Shown here in pieces: positions 8,790 to 18,061 of a stretch of DNA of 64,000 bases; positions within the stretch are counted from its first letter, which is position 1, and every line of letters begins with the position of its first letter. The position numbers and the translations under genes were made by a program. Under the pieces are notes generated by a model. It was given only the letters and a program-made list of their open reading frames with translations, ran no database searches and was not told the origin of the DNA. Source of the DNA: VAZQ01 sp963785745 (GTDB taxonomy: Bacteria; Pseudomonadota; Alphaproteobacteria; Rhizobiales; Xanthobacteraceae); the NCBI GenBank assembly GCA_963785745.1, contig CAWAWR010000028.1:1-64000 (forward strand), given 5' to 3'.

Positions 8790-9771
8790 TTAGCTATTCA
8801 TCGACCGCTTCACCCGATCCACGATCCGGTCCACCGTCGGCAGCGCGATGTCTTCCAGGATATCGGCGGCCGGCAGCGGAATGTGCGGCGTGGTGATGCG
8901 CACCGGCGGGCCGTCGAGATCGTAGAACGCCTCGTCGGCGACGATCGACACGATCTCGGCGCCCCAGCCGCACAGCCGCGGATTCTCCTCGACCGTGAAC
9001 AGCCGGTGCGTGCGCGCCGACCGAACCGAGGATCGTCTGGGTGTCGAGCGGCACCAGCGAGCGCACGTCGACAACTTCGCAGTCGATGCCGTGTTCCGCC
9101 TTCAGCTTCTCCGCCGCCGCGAGCGCGCGCGGCACCATCAGCGCCAGCGCCAGGATGGTGGCGTCCTTGCCCGGCCGCGCGATCGCCGCGGTGCCGAGCG
9201 TGTCCACGATCTCGCCGTCCGGCACCTCGCCCTTGGTCGCATAGAGCGACTTGTGCTCGAAGAAGATCACCGGATCGGGATCGCGCACCGCCGCCGCCAT
9301 CAGCCCGATCACGTCGCGCGGATTCGACGGCGCCACCACCTTGAGGCCCGGGATCATCATGCACCAGTTCTCGACGCTCTGCGAATGCTGCGCGCCGAAG
9401 CGCGAGCCCGCGCCGTTGCCGGTGCGCACCACCAGCGGGCATTTGAGCTGGCCGTTCGACATGTAGCGGCTCTTCGGAAACTCGTTGGCGATGTAGTCGA
9501 AGCACACCGCGAAGAAATCCGAGAACATGATCTCGGCGATCGGCTTCAGTCCGGTCATCGCCGCGCCCATCGCGGCGCCGAGGATCGCCTGCTCGGAGAT
9601 CGGGGTGTCGCGCACGCGGATCGGTCCGAACTTCTCAAGCAGCCCCACCGTCGCCTTGAACACGCCGCCGGCGCCGGCCACGTCCTCGCCGAGGAACACG
9701 ACGTCCTCGTCGCGCTCCATCTCCTGCGCGATGCCGCGGGCAACCGCGTCGCGATAGGTCAGTTCCGCCAT
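8790..9771 (-). CDS. 2-oxo acid dehydrogenase E1 component, beta subunit, one frameshift
   Basis: About 326 aa when the frames are joined, the usual length of an E1beta. From ATG 9771 the protein reads MAELTYRDAVARGIAQEMERDEDVVFLGEDVAGAGGVF, then DTPISEQAILGAAMGAAMTGLKPIAEIMFSDF, NGAGSRFGAQHSQSVENW and VVDVRSLVPLDTQTILGSV, all standard E1beta blocks. The frame breaks near 9020; one surplus base in GTCGGCGCG restores RTHRLFTVEENPRLCGWGAEIVS and the C-terminus up to the stop at 8790. It pairs with E1alpha, whose 3' end overlaps its start by 13 bp, to form the thiamine diphosphate-dependent decarboxylase heterotetramer. Confidence 0.9.
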
Positions 9772-10796
9772 GCGAAACCCCCGTCGGCATAGACGTCGGT
9801 GTGGAGGATATCGAGCGGCGGCATCGGCGCGGCCTTGCAGGCTTCGGTCGCGTCATCGACGATCTTGCGCACGTCGTTCTCGATGGCGACGATCGCCTTG
9901 TCGTCGACGCCGAACTGCTTGAGCCGCTCGCGGTAGATCTTCACCGGATCGCGCTCCTTCCATTTCTCGAGCTCGCCCTCCGGGCGATACTTGGCCGGGA
10001 TCGGCGCGCGAATGGCCGCTGTGCCGATAGGTCAGGCATTCGATCAGCGACGGTCCGTCGCCGGCGCGCGCCTTGGCGAAGGCGTCCTGCGCGGTGCGAT
10101 AGACCACGTCGGCGTCGTTGCCGTCGATCAGGATGCGCTCAAGCCCATAGGCCGAGGCGCGATCCGCCGCCGGCTGCGCCACCGCCGTCACCGACGCGAT
10201 CGGCGTGTACTCCATATAGAGATTGTTCTCGCAGACGAAGATCACCGGCAGCTTCCAGACCGCGGCGAAATTGAGCGCCTCGTGGAACGCGCCGATATTG
10301 GTGGTGCCGTCGCCGAAGAAGCAGACCGACACGTCCTTGGTGCCTTTGTATTGCGCGCGCCAGGCGGCGCCGCAGGCGATCGGCAGATGCGCGCCGATGA
10401 TGGCGTAGGAGCCCATCACGCCGTGCTCGGCGGAGGTCAGATGCATCGAGCCGCCCTTGCCGCGCATCAGGCCGTTGTCGCGCTGCATCAGCTCGCCCAG
10501 CACCTTCTCGACCGGCACGCCGCGCGCCAAGCGTGTGGGCATGGCCGCGATAGGTGCAGAACGACAGGTCGCCCGGCTGCATGGCGGTCAGCGAAACCCG
10601 CCGCCACCGCCTCCTGCCCGAGCGAGAGGTGGCTCGTGCCCTTCACCAGGTTCTGCAGGAACAGGTCGAAGGCGCGCTGCTCGGCCTCGCGCAGCAGCAC
10701 CTGCGAGCGGTAGAGCTCGAGCCGCGTCTCCTCGCCGATGTCGTCGTTGATGCCCGCCGCCGCCGGTTTCAGGGCGCGGTCTTCGACTGTGGCCAT
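9759..10796 (-). CDS. 2-oxo acid dehydrogenase E1 component, alpha subunit, three frameshifts
   Basis: Starts at ATG 10796 (MATVEDRALKPAAAGIND) and contains LYRSQVLLREAEQRAFDLFLQNLVKGTSHLSLGQEA, then RGHAHTL-ARGVPVEKVLGELMQRDNG. The thiamine diphosphate motif is CFFGDGTTNIGAFHEALNFAAVWKLPVIFVCENN, followed by TYRHSGHSRADP and a C-terminus ending ADGGFAWRN at 9759. Pieces lie in different frames; single surplus bases around 10600, 10545 (CTTGGCGCG) and 10010 (CCCGGCC) reconnect them. Joined length is near 343 aa, typical for acetoin/pyruvate-type E1alpha. It is the first gene of the complex on this strand, with its promoter presumably within 10797-10996. Confidence 0.88.
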
Positions 10797-10996
10797 AAAG
10801 GGTCCTCGGATCGTGAGATTTCGTTTGGTCGGCCGGACCTTAGCGCCTGCGGCGAAGCAAGAGCAACCCGGACGGTTGCGGCATTGTTCGCCGCTGAAAT
10901 CCGCGATATTGGTGGCTTATCGGGGCCTGCGGCGGTCGCCCCGTTCCCAAGGCTTGCGAGCCCAAGCACCGTCTCCTTCGCGCATGGAGGGGACTT

Positions 10997-11674
10997 ATGC
11001 TGACCATGGGCCAGACCTCGATGACCGCCGATTCCACCTCACCTGCGACCACGACCCCCGGCGGCGCCGTGCCGCCGAGCTTCGGCGAGGCGTTCAAGGT
11101 CTGGCTCAAGATCGGCTGCCTGTCGTTCGGCGGGCCGGCCGGCCAGATCGCCATGATGCATCGCGTGCTGGTCGACGAGAAGAAATGGGTCGACGAGCCG
11201 CGGTTCCTGCACGCGCTGAATTTCTGCGTGCTGTCGCCGGGGCCGGAGGCGCAGAAGCTCGCGACCTATATCGGCTGGCTGCTGCACGGCGTCCGCGGCG
11301 GGCTTGCGGCCGGCATTCTGTTCGTGGTGCCGGGCGCGTTCGTGATGCTGGGGCTGAGCATGCTCTACGCGCTCGGGCGCGGCATCGCGATCGTTGACGG
11401 GGCGCTGTTCGGCATCAAGGCGGCGGTGCTGGTGATCGTGATCGAGGCGCTCATCCGCATCGGCAAGCGCGCGCTCAAGACCTCGGTGCTGCTCGGCATC
11501 GCGGCGGCGGCCTTCGTCGGCATCTATTTCATGGCGATTCCGTTTCCGCTGATCGTCGTCGCGGCCGCGCTCATCGGCTTTCTGGTCGCGCGATCGTCGC
11601 CGGCGCTGCTCGGACTCAAGGACGATGTCGGCGCGCTGACCCCCGCGGCGCCGGACGCTGGCGGCAGGCGGTGA
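10997..11674 (+). CDS. chrA: Chromate transporter ChrA, N-terminal half
   Basis: A 225-aa membrane protein with the ChrA signature FKVWLKIGCLSFGGPAGQIAMMHRVLVDEKKWVDE followed by FCVLSPGPEAQKLATYIGWLLHG and several hydrophobic helices. GGAGGGG lies six bases before ATG 10997, a strong ribosome site. ChrA proteins export chromate, probably with proton antiport, and the long form has two homologous halves of about 200 aa each. Here the halves are separate, overlapping as GTGA at 11671-11674. This may be a genuine split with translational coupling, or a one-base loss in the GC-rich linker, because the other frame reads GRWRQAVTASL, which resembles the normal ChrA linker. Confidence 0.88.
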   Translation: MLTMGQTSMTADSTSPATTTPGGAVPPSFGEAFKVWLKIGCLSFGGPAGQIAMMHRVLVDEKKWVDEPRFLHALNFCVLSPGPEAQKLATYIGWLLHGVRGGLAAGILFVVPGAFVMLGLSMLYALGRGIAIVDGALFGIKAAVLVIVIEALIRIGKRALKTSVLLGIAAAAFVGIYFMAIPFPLIVVAAALIGFLVARSSPALLGLKDDVGALTPAAPDAGGRR

Positions 11675-12375
11675 CCGCCTCGCTCATCGGCCTCGTGGCC
11701 TGGTGGGCGCCGGTGGCGCTGGTGGCGCTCGCGCTCGGCCCGAACCACGTGCTGACCAGCATCGGCCTGTTCTTCTCCAAGCTCGCGGTCGTGAGCTTCG
11801 GCGGCGCCTATGCGCTGCTCGCCTACATGGCGCAGGAGGCGGTTGAGACCTATGGCTGGATGACCGCGCCCGAAATGGTCGACGGCCTCGGCCTTGCCGA
11901 AACGACGCCCGGGCCGCTGATCCTGGTGACGCAGTTCGTGGGCTTCCTCGCGGCCTATCGCGACCCCCTGCCGTTCTCGCCGCTTGCCGGCGGCATTCTC
12001 GGCGCGGCGCTGACCACCTGGGTCACCTTCGTGCCGTCGATGCTGTGGATTTTCGCCGGCGCGCCGTTCGTCGAGCAACTGCGCTCCAACCGGCGGCTGT
12101 CCGGCGCACTCGCCGCCATCACCGCCGCGGTCGTCGGCGTCATCCTCAACCTGTCGGTCTGGTTCGCGCTGCATGTGCTGTTCGGCCAGGTGCGCGAACT
12201 GTGGTTCGGCCCGGTGCGCTGGTTCGCCTTCGATCCGCTGGCGCTCGATCTCAAGACCGCCGCGCTCGCCGCCATCGCGGCGTTGCTGGCGTTCCGCTTC
12301 CATCGCGGCCTGATCGAGGTCGTCGCGATCATGGCGGCGCTCGGGATCGCGGTGCGGCTCACGCTCGGCACGTGA
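11671..12375 (+). CDS. chrA: Chromate transporter ChrA, C-terminal half
   Basis: A 234-aa membrane protein beginning at GTG 11671, carrying the second ChrA domain: LFFSKLAVVSFGGAYALLAYMAQEAVETYGWM, then GLAETTPGPLILVTQFVGFLAAYR and further helices to FRFHRGLIEVVAIMAALGI. It is homologous in layout to the upstream half (SFGG block, then TPGP/SPGP block). It overlaps the upstream stop by 4 bp and ends only 1 bp before the convergent ABC permease stop. No ChrB regulator is nearby. Confidence 0.88.
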   Translation: MTASLIGLVAWWAPVALVALALGPNHVLTSIGLFFSKLAVVSFGGAYALLAYMAQEAVETYGWMTAPEMVDGLGLAETTPGPLILVTQFVGFLAAYRDPLPFSPLAGGILGAALTTWVTFVPSMLWIFAGAPFVEQLRSNRRLSGALAAITAAVVGVILNLSVWFALHVLFGQVRELWFGPVRWFAFDPLALDLKTAALAAIAALLAFRFHRGLIEVVAIMAALGIAVRLTLGT

Positions 12376-12376
12376 G

Positions 12377-13203
12377 TCAGCCTTCGCGCGCCACCGCGCT
12401 TTCGTGCCAGCGCCGCAGCATCAGGTGGGAGAACCAGCGCCAGCGCGAAATAGATCACGATGCCGGCGACCGAGAGCAGCACCAGCGCCGCGAACATGCG
12501 CGGGATGTTGAGGCGATAGCCGGACTCGGCGATCCGGTAGGCAAGGCCCGAGCCGGCACCGGCGGAGCTTGCCGCCATCTCGGCGACCACCGCGCCGATC
12601 AGCGAGAGGCCGCCCGCGATCTTCAAGCCGCCGAGGATGTAGGGCAGCGCCGCCGGCAGCTTGAGCCGGCGCAGCACCTGCAGGCGCGACGCGCCGTAGA
12701 GACGGAACAGATCGGCAAGGTTGTGGTCGACCGAGTTGAGCCCGAGCGTCGTGTTGGCGAGCACCGGAAAGAACGCGACGATCCAGGCGCAGGCGAGCAC
12801 CGCCGCCTCCTGCGGCAGCCACACCAGCAGCAGCGGCGCGATCGCGACGATCGGCGTCACCTGCAGGATCACGGCGTAGGGATAGAACGAATATTCGATC
12901 AGCCGCGACTGGTTGAACAGCACCGCGAGCCCGACGCCGCCGACGACCGCCAGCACAAATCCCTGCAGCGTGGTCATGAGCGTGACCAGGAGCGAGTCCG
13001 ACAGCAGCGTCCAGTCCGCGACCAGGGTCTCGAACACCAGGCCCGGGCCCGGCAGCACGTAAGGCGGAATTTCCCGCACGCGCACGATCAGGTCCCAGGC
13101 CAGCACGCCGAGCGCGAGCACCACGACCGGCAGCAGGAACCGCATGCGCCTCCTCGGCGCGATTGCGCGCGGGCACAGCCGGCGCGACGGGTTCGCCGTT
13201 CAT
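12377..13203 (-). CDS. ABC transporter permease (SsuC/TauC type), two frameshifts
   Basis: The central frame from 13145 encodes MRFLLPVVVLALGVLAWDLIVR..PPYVLPGPGLVFETL, a hydrophobic core, and the EAA-like loop LFRLYGASRLQVLRRLKLPAALPYILGGLKIAGG with VVAEMAAS..GSGLAYRI, diagnostic of nitrate/sulfonate/taurine ABC permeases. The likely true start is ATG 13203 (MNGEPVAPAVPARNRAEEA), overlapping the ATPase stop as ATGA; one surplus base near 13150 joins it to the core. A second surplus base near 12430 restores the usual ending SHLMLRRWHESAVAREG before the stop at 12377-12379. Joined length is about 275 aa. Confidence 0.85.
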
Positions 13204-14001
13204 GCGCCGCCTCCCCTGCCGGTCGCCTCGGCGAGCGCCTCGGAGACCTGCCGGCACAGCGCCGCATAGTCGGCCGAGGTGCGGAACAGCGGGTCGCGCG
13301 GATACGGCGCGTCGATCTTGAGCTCGGTGAAGACGCGGCCGGGCCGCGCCGTCATCACCACGATGCGCTCGGAGAGATAGACCAACTCGAACACCGAATG
13401 GGTGACGAACACCACCGTCCGCTTGACCGCGCGCCAGAGCGCCAGCAGATCGTCGTTGAGCTTGAAGCGGGTCACCTCATCGAGCGCCGCAAACGGCTCG
13501 TCCATCAGCAGCAGCGCCGGCTCGGTGACCAGCGCCCGCGCGATCGATGCGCGCATCTTCATGCCGCCGGAGAGTTCGCGCGGATAAGCGTTCTCGAAAC
13601 CCTCGAGCCCGACCTGCTTGCAGCGCCGCGGCAACGCGCTCCTCGACGGCCGCCCCATCGAGACGGCGCAGCGACAGCGGCAGCGCTGACGTTACCGGCC
13701 ACCGTCGCCCACGGCATCAGCGTCGGCTCCTGGAACACGAAGCCGATCCGGCCGCGCGCGCCGCCGGGACGGCACAGCCGGGCGATACCACGGTGCCGCG
13801 GGTCGGCTCCATCAGCCCCGCGATCAGGCGCAGCGCCGTCGACTTGCCGCAGCCCGAGGGGCCGAGCAGGGAGACGAACTCGCCGGGCTTGAGGTCGAGA
13901 TCGAAACGGTCGAGCGCGGTGACACCGGTTGCGAAGGTCTTGGCCACGCCCTTGAGCGAGACCGAAACGTCGCCGCCGGATTGTGGATCAACAGCCGCCA
14001 T
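13200..14001 (-). CDS. ABC transporter ATPase (SsuB/TauB type), at least three frameshifts
   Basis: From ATG 14001 the first frame gives VSVSLKGVAKTFATGVTALDRFDLDLKPGEFVSLLGPSGCGKSTALRLIAGL (Walker A GPSGCGKST). A second frame gives IGFVFQEPTLMPWATVAGNV with the Q-loop. A third gives LPLSLRRLDGAAVEERVAAAL. The last gives VGLEGFENAYPRELSGGMKMRASIARALVTEPALLLMDEPFAALDE (ABC signature and Walker B) and the H-loop in VVFVTHSVFELVYLSERI. Order and spacing are those of one ~265-aa importer ATPase. So many breaks in one otherwise conserved gene suggest base-insertion errors, though true decay cannot be excluded. Confidence 0.85.
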
Positions 14002-14006
14002 GGAAT

Positions 14007-15029
14007 TCAGTCGTAGACCGCCTTGAACCGCCGGACCAGATCGGGCGATGCGGAATAGACCGTATTGATGATCTTTTCTGACTCCTCGGCACTGAAATGC
14101 TCGACCGGCAGCGACTGCTTGCGCGCGTCAGCCAGTAGCGCAGGATCCTTCAAGGTCTCGGCCAACGCCGACGCCAGAACCTGCACCCGCTCCCGCGGCG
14201 CTTCCTTGGCGGCAATGAACGGCCTGCCGAGCTGGCCCGGTGCATTGAGGATGTTGAGAACGTCCTGCTGCTCCTGCGTCGTCGCGAGATCGTTGACGTA
14301 GGGCGTGCTCGCCGGCATGTCGGCGGGACGTTGCGGCGCGAAGCGCGCGAGCGGAGCGATCTTGTTGCCGGCAATCCAGTCCTGCGGGATCGCGCTCCAG
14401 GACGCGCACAGACCCTCGATCTCGCCGCGCTCCAACGCCAGTCTTTGCTCGTTGCTGCCGGGATAGCCGGCAATCTGCCGGATCGGCGCGTTGAAGACCC
14501 GGCGCAGCGCCGCAGCGTTGGCATAGACCGCCGAGCCCTTGGCGGTCAGGCCGAGCAGGAACTCCTTGCGGCCCATCATATCGTTCCAGCTCTTGATGCC
14601 GGTCGCGTGCCACGCGTAGCAGAATGTAACCTCGCGCGACATGCCGCCCACCCACTGGTAGTCGGAGAATTTTGCGTTGAAGCGATCCGGCGTTGAGAGC
14701 AACTCCAGGATGAGACCCGGGTCGAACATGGCAATCGCGGTACCGTCCTTCGGGCCCGCGGCGGAAAGGTACCGCACGGCCGTGAAGCTGGCCGCGCCCG
14801 GCATGTTCTGCACCACGATCGCCGGGTTGCCGGGAATGTGGCGACCGAAGTGACGCGCCAGCAGGCGCGCATATTGGTCGTAGCCGCCGCCGGCCGAATA
14901 GCCGACGACAAGCGTGATGGTCTTGCCGCGATAGAAACCGTCGTCCTGGGCGTGCGTGCGCGCCGGCAACGACAACAGAGGCGCTGCGACAATGGCAACG
15001 GCGAGCATCAGGCAGCGCGTGCTTTTCAT
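14007..15029 (-). CDS. Bug/TctC-family periplasmic substrate-binding protein
   Basis: 340 aa starting MKSTRCLMLAVAIVAAPLLSLPARTHAQ (signal peptide), then FYRGKTITLVVGYSAGGGYDQYARLLARHFGRHIPGNPAIV and NMPGAASFTAVRYL, the Bug-family ligand-loop motifs. ATG 15029 is chosen; a GTG two codons upstream (15035) is possible and neither has a clear ribosome site. Its stop is 5 bp from the ABC ATPase start, so receptor, ATPase and permease form one operon. Bug receptors normally serve tripartite TctABC carriers, not ABC importers, which makes this arrangement unusual. It is transcribed divergently from the acyl-CoA synthetase operon across 106 bp. Confidence 0.9.
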   Translation of the reverse strand: MKSTRCLMLAVAIVAAPLLSLPARTHAQDDGFYRGKTITLVVGYSAGGGYDQYARLLARHFGRHIPGNPAIVVQNMPGAASFTAVRYLSAAGPKDGTAIAMFDPGLILELLSTPDRFNAKFSDYQWVGGMSREVTFCYAWHATGIKSWNDMMGRKEFLLGLTAKGSAVYANAAALRRVFNAPIRQIAGYPGSNEQRLALERGEIEGLCASWSAIPQDWIAGNKIAPLARFAPQRPADMPASTPYVNDLATTQEQQDVLNILNAPGQLGRPFIAAKEAPRERVQVLASALAETLKDPALLADARKQSLPVEHFSAEESEKIINTVYSASPDLVRRFKAVYD

Positions 15030-15135
15030 GATCACGCCGATCGTACTATAGTTTTCGGATGATAGGTTTGGCTCCTCAAGCGGTCAATCTTCGAGCGATT
15101 CCGGCCGCACCTGAGTTCGTCGTGAAGGCCGCGCG

Positions 15136-17223
15136 GTGACGATCAAGGCGCTGCTCAATCCAAGGTCCGTTGCGGTGCTGGGCGCATCGGAGCGCGCCTC
15201 GGTCGGCCGGGGCATGGTGGAAGCGCTGGAACGCATCGGCTTTAACGGCGCGATCTATCCGATCAATCCGAAATACACGTCGGTGGCAGGCCGCAACTGC
15301 TATGCAAGCTTTCAGGAGCTGCCGGAGCCGCCCGACGTCGTCTCGTTCTGCATCCGCAGCGACGGCATCCTGGAGAACCTCCGGGCCGCGGCCCAGCATG
15401 GCGCGCGTGCCGCTGTCATCTACGACGGCGGCTTTGCCGAGATCGGCCACGAAGGCGAGGCGATGCAGCGCGAGATCGCCGGCATCTGCCGCGAAGCGGG
15501 CATGTCGCTCTGCGGTCCAAACTGCATGGGCGTGCTCAATCCGCCAGGCCGCAGCACCACGTTCAAGCAGGAAGTCCGCGATCCGCAGGCGCTGATCGGC
15601 AATGTCGCGCTGATCTCGCAAAGCGGTTCGGTCGCCGCGAGCCTGCTCGCGGACCTGCGCCGATTCGGCTTCAGCCTCGTCGTGTCGTCCGGCAACGAAG
15701 CCGTGAACGATACCGCGAGCTACATCGAATTCGCCGTCGACGATCCGAACACCAAAGTGATCGCAACGTTCACCGAAAGCGTGCGTAATCCCGATCGCTA
15801 TATCGCCGCGCTCGACCGCGCCGCCGACATGGGCAAGCCGGTGATCGTACTGAAGGTCGGCCGCAGCGAGCGTGTGCGCGCGGCGATCGCCGGCCATACC
15901 GGCGGCCTGGCCGGTAAATCGCGCGTATTCTCCGAAGTGCTGAAGGCGCATCGCGCCATCGAGGTCGAAGATCTCGACGAATTCACCGAGGTGCTGGCGG
16001 TCTGCCAGGGCGTCCGCTGGCCGACCGGCAGCGGCATCAATGTCGTGACCACGTCAGGCGGACAGGCCGAGCTGATCCTGGACGTCGCGACATCGGCAAG
16101 CATCGCGCTGCATCCGCTGCCGGCAGCGACGCGCGAGGCGGTTGAGCGCGATGTCGGCCGCGTCACCGGCGACGGCAATCCGCTCGACGCCTGGGGCCGC
16201 GGCGATTTCCGCACCACCACGCCGGAGGCGCTGCGGCTGTTGAGCGAGAACCCGGCAACCGACGCGATCGTCTTTTGCAGCAGCGACTCCGTCGACAACC
16301 AGGCGCTCGGCCGCGCCGGCCGCGAGGAGGACTATGCCAAGCTTTTCGCGGAAGCATCCGCAAAGAGCACGAAACCACATTACTTCATGTCGATGCGGCC
16401 GGGCGTCTTGCACTCAGGCCAGATCCGTATCCTCGCGGACGCAGGTGTCGCGGTCATCGGTGGCACGCGCCAAGGCCTCGGCGCGATCAAGCGGCTGGCG
16501 CAATGGAATACGCCGCTTGCACCAGCGCGCGCGTTGAAGGCCGCGCCCTCCCCCGAAATGGTCACGCAGCGCCGCACCATCCATGAGTTCGATGCCAAGA
16601 CAATCCTGGCCGCCTACGGCCTGCCGGTGACGCGTGAGACCTTGGTGACGTCGGCCGACGCCGCGGTCGCGGCGGCGACATCCATCGGCTATCCGGTCGT
16701 GCTCAAGGTCGTTGCCGACGACATCCCGCACAAGTCCGAGCATGGCTTGGTCGCCGTCGGCCTGCGCGACGAGCCGGCGCTGGCTGCTTCCTTCAGCGAG
16801 ATGCAACGCCGGGTCGCTGCGCTCGGGACGCCCATCGCCGGCTATCTGGTGCAGGAAATGATCGGCGACGGCGTCGAGGTCTTCGCCGGCGTATCGCGCG
16901 ATCCGCATTTCGGCCTGACCATCGCCTTCGGCATGGGCGGCGTCGGCGTCGAGGTGCTGCGCGACTTTGCGCTGCGGCCTATCCCCCTCCGAGACGGCGA
17001 CGCCGAAGCGATGATCGGCGAGACACGCGGCGCTGCCCTCCTCGACGCCTTCCGCGGCCGCCCGGCCGCCGACAAGGCGGCGCTGGCGAAGTGCCTCTAT
17101 GCACTGTCGGATTTCGCGGCCGCCAACAGCGACCGCATCGAGGAGATCGATCTCAATCCCATCAAGGCGCGCGCCAAGGGATGCTTCATCGTCGATGCGC
17201 TGATCGTCCCCCGTCAGCCCTAA
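15136..17223 (+). CDS. NDP-forming acyl-CoA synthetase (acetate-CoA ligase, ADP-forming type)
   Basis: A 695-aa fused enzyme. Residues 1-130 form the CoA-binding domain (LNPRSVAVLGAS...). Residues ~150-300 form the succinyl-CoA ligase-like part, with the phosphorylated histidine in GHTGGLAG (His254). The C-terminal ~220 residues form the ATP-grasp domain (FDAKTILAAYGLPVTRE, GYPVVLKVVADDIPHKSEHGLVAVGL, LNPIKA). It converts acyl-CoA plus ADP and phosphate to acid plus ATP, or the reverse. The start is GTG at 15136; no in-frame ATG lies upstream. It is followed after 10 bp by an enoyl-CoA hydratase and then a Bug protein, suggesting uptake, activation and beta-oxidation-like breakdown of an organic acid. 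Confidence 0.93.
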   Translation: MTIKALLNPRSVAVLGASERASVGRGMVEALERIGFNGAIYPINPKYTSVAGRNCYASFQELPEPPDVVSFCIRSDGILENLRAAAQHGARAAVIYDGGFAEIGHEGEAMQREIAGICREAGMSLCGPNCMGVLNPPGRSTTFKQEVRDPQALIGNVALISQSGSVAASLLADLRRFGFSLVVSSGNEAVNDTASYIEFAVDDPNTKVIATFTESVRNPDRYIAALDRAADMGKPVIVLKVGRSERVRAAIAGHTGGLAGKSRVFSEVLKAHRAIEVEDLDEFTEVLAVCQGVRWPTGSGINVVTTSGGQAELILDVATSASIALHPLPAATREAVERDVGRVTGDGNPLDAWGRGDFRTTTPEALRLLSENPATDAIVFCSSDSVDNQALGRAGREEDYAKLFAEASAKSTKPHYFMSMRPGVLHSGQIRILADAGVAVIGGTRQGLGAIKRLAQWNTPLAPARALKAAPSPEMVTQRRTIHEFDAKTILAAYGLPVTRETLVTSADAAVAAATSIGYPVVLKVVADDIPHKSEHGLVAVGLRDEPALAASFSEMQRRVAALGTPIAGYLVQEMIGDGVEVFAGVSRDPHFGLTIAFGMGGVGVEVLRDFALRPIPLRDGDAEAMIGETRGAALLDAFRGRPAADKAALAKCLYALSDFAAANSDRIEEIDLNPIKARAKGCFIVDALIVPRQP

Positions 17224-17233
17224 GGACAAGACC

Positions 17234-18061
17234 ATGGCCGAAAAGCAGGTTCTGTACGAGACCGACGGCAAAGTCGGCATTGTGACCTTGAATCGCCCGG
17301 ACAAGCTCAATGCGCTGAGCATGGAGCTTCGGCTCAACATGGAGCGCGTGCTGCGCGAGGCCGACGACGCGGCGGATACCAGCGTCATCGTGCTGCGTTC
17401 GGAAGGGCGCAGCTTCTGCGTGGGCTTCGATGTCGGCGCCGACGGCTACGACCCGGGCAAGGTGCCGTGGCGCTACGATGCGCTCAAGCTGCATCAGCGG
17501 CTCGGCATCAGCGTGCGGACCTTGATGACTCCGTGGACGCTGCGAAAGCCGGTGATCGCCTCCGTGCAAGGACACTGCCTGGGCGGCGGATGCGAGCTCG
17601 CGATGTTCTGCGACCTGACGATTGCCGCCGACAATGCGGTGTTCGGCGAGCCGGAGATCCTGTTTTCGCATCTCGGCCCGGCGCTCCCGATGCCGATGAT
17701 CATCGGGCACAAGCGCGCCCGCGAGCTGCTCTATTTCGGCGACACGATCGACGCCGAGACCGCGCTCGAATTCGGCATGATCAATCGCGTGGTGCCGCTC
17801 GATGAGCTCCGCGCCGCGACCATGAAATACGCCAAGCGTTTGGCGCTGATCGCCCCGGAGGCACTGACGGCCGCAAAGCTCGCCGTCAATCGCGGCGCCG
17901 AAGCCGGCGGATTCCGCAACGCGCTGCAAGCCGGTCTCGACGTCTGTGCGCCGCTCTACGCGGCGACGACGGAGGTCGGCAAGGAATTCGAGGACATCCG
18001 CAGCCGCGACGGCCTCAAGGCCGCGCTCAACTGGCGGCGCGCGCAGTTCAAGGACGAATGA
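17234..18061 (+). CDS. Enoyl-CoA hydratase/isomerase (crotonase) family protein
   Basis: 275 aa beginning VLYETDGKVGIVTLNRPDKLNALSMEL, with the oxyanion-hole motif SVQGHCLGGGCELAMFCDLTIAAD and FGEPEILFSHLGP. The position normally holding the first catalytic Glu falls in the GEPEI region; the second acidic residue of hydratases is less clear, so isomerase, hydrolase or decarboxylase activity is possible. It is cytoplasmic and acts on acyl-CoA esters. It sits 10 bp after the acyl-CoA synthetase and overlaps the Bug gene by ATGA, so the three are one operon. An extra ~20 residues between the first two blocks (GADGYDPGKVPWRYD) suggest a larger or ring-bearing substrate. Confidence 0.92.
   Translation: MAEKQVLYETDGKVGIVTLNRPDKLNALSMELRLNMERVLREADDAADTSVIVLRSEGRSFCVGFDVGADGYDPGKVPWRYDALKLHQRLGISVRTLMTPWTLRKPVIASVQGHCLGGGCELAMFCDLTIAADNAVFGEPEILFSHLGPALPMPMIIGHKRARELLYFGDTIDAETALEFGMINRVVPLDELRAATMKYAKRLALIAPEALTAAKLAVNRGAEAGGFRNALQAGLDVCAPLYAATTEVGKEFEDIRSRDGLKAALNWRRAQFKDE

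Noticed and set aside
12045..13892. A 615-codon plus-strand open frame over ChrA, the permease and the ATPase
   Set aside because: It crosses three genes in antisense or shifted frame and shows no domain.
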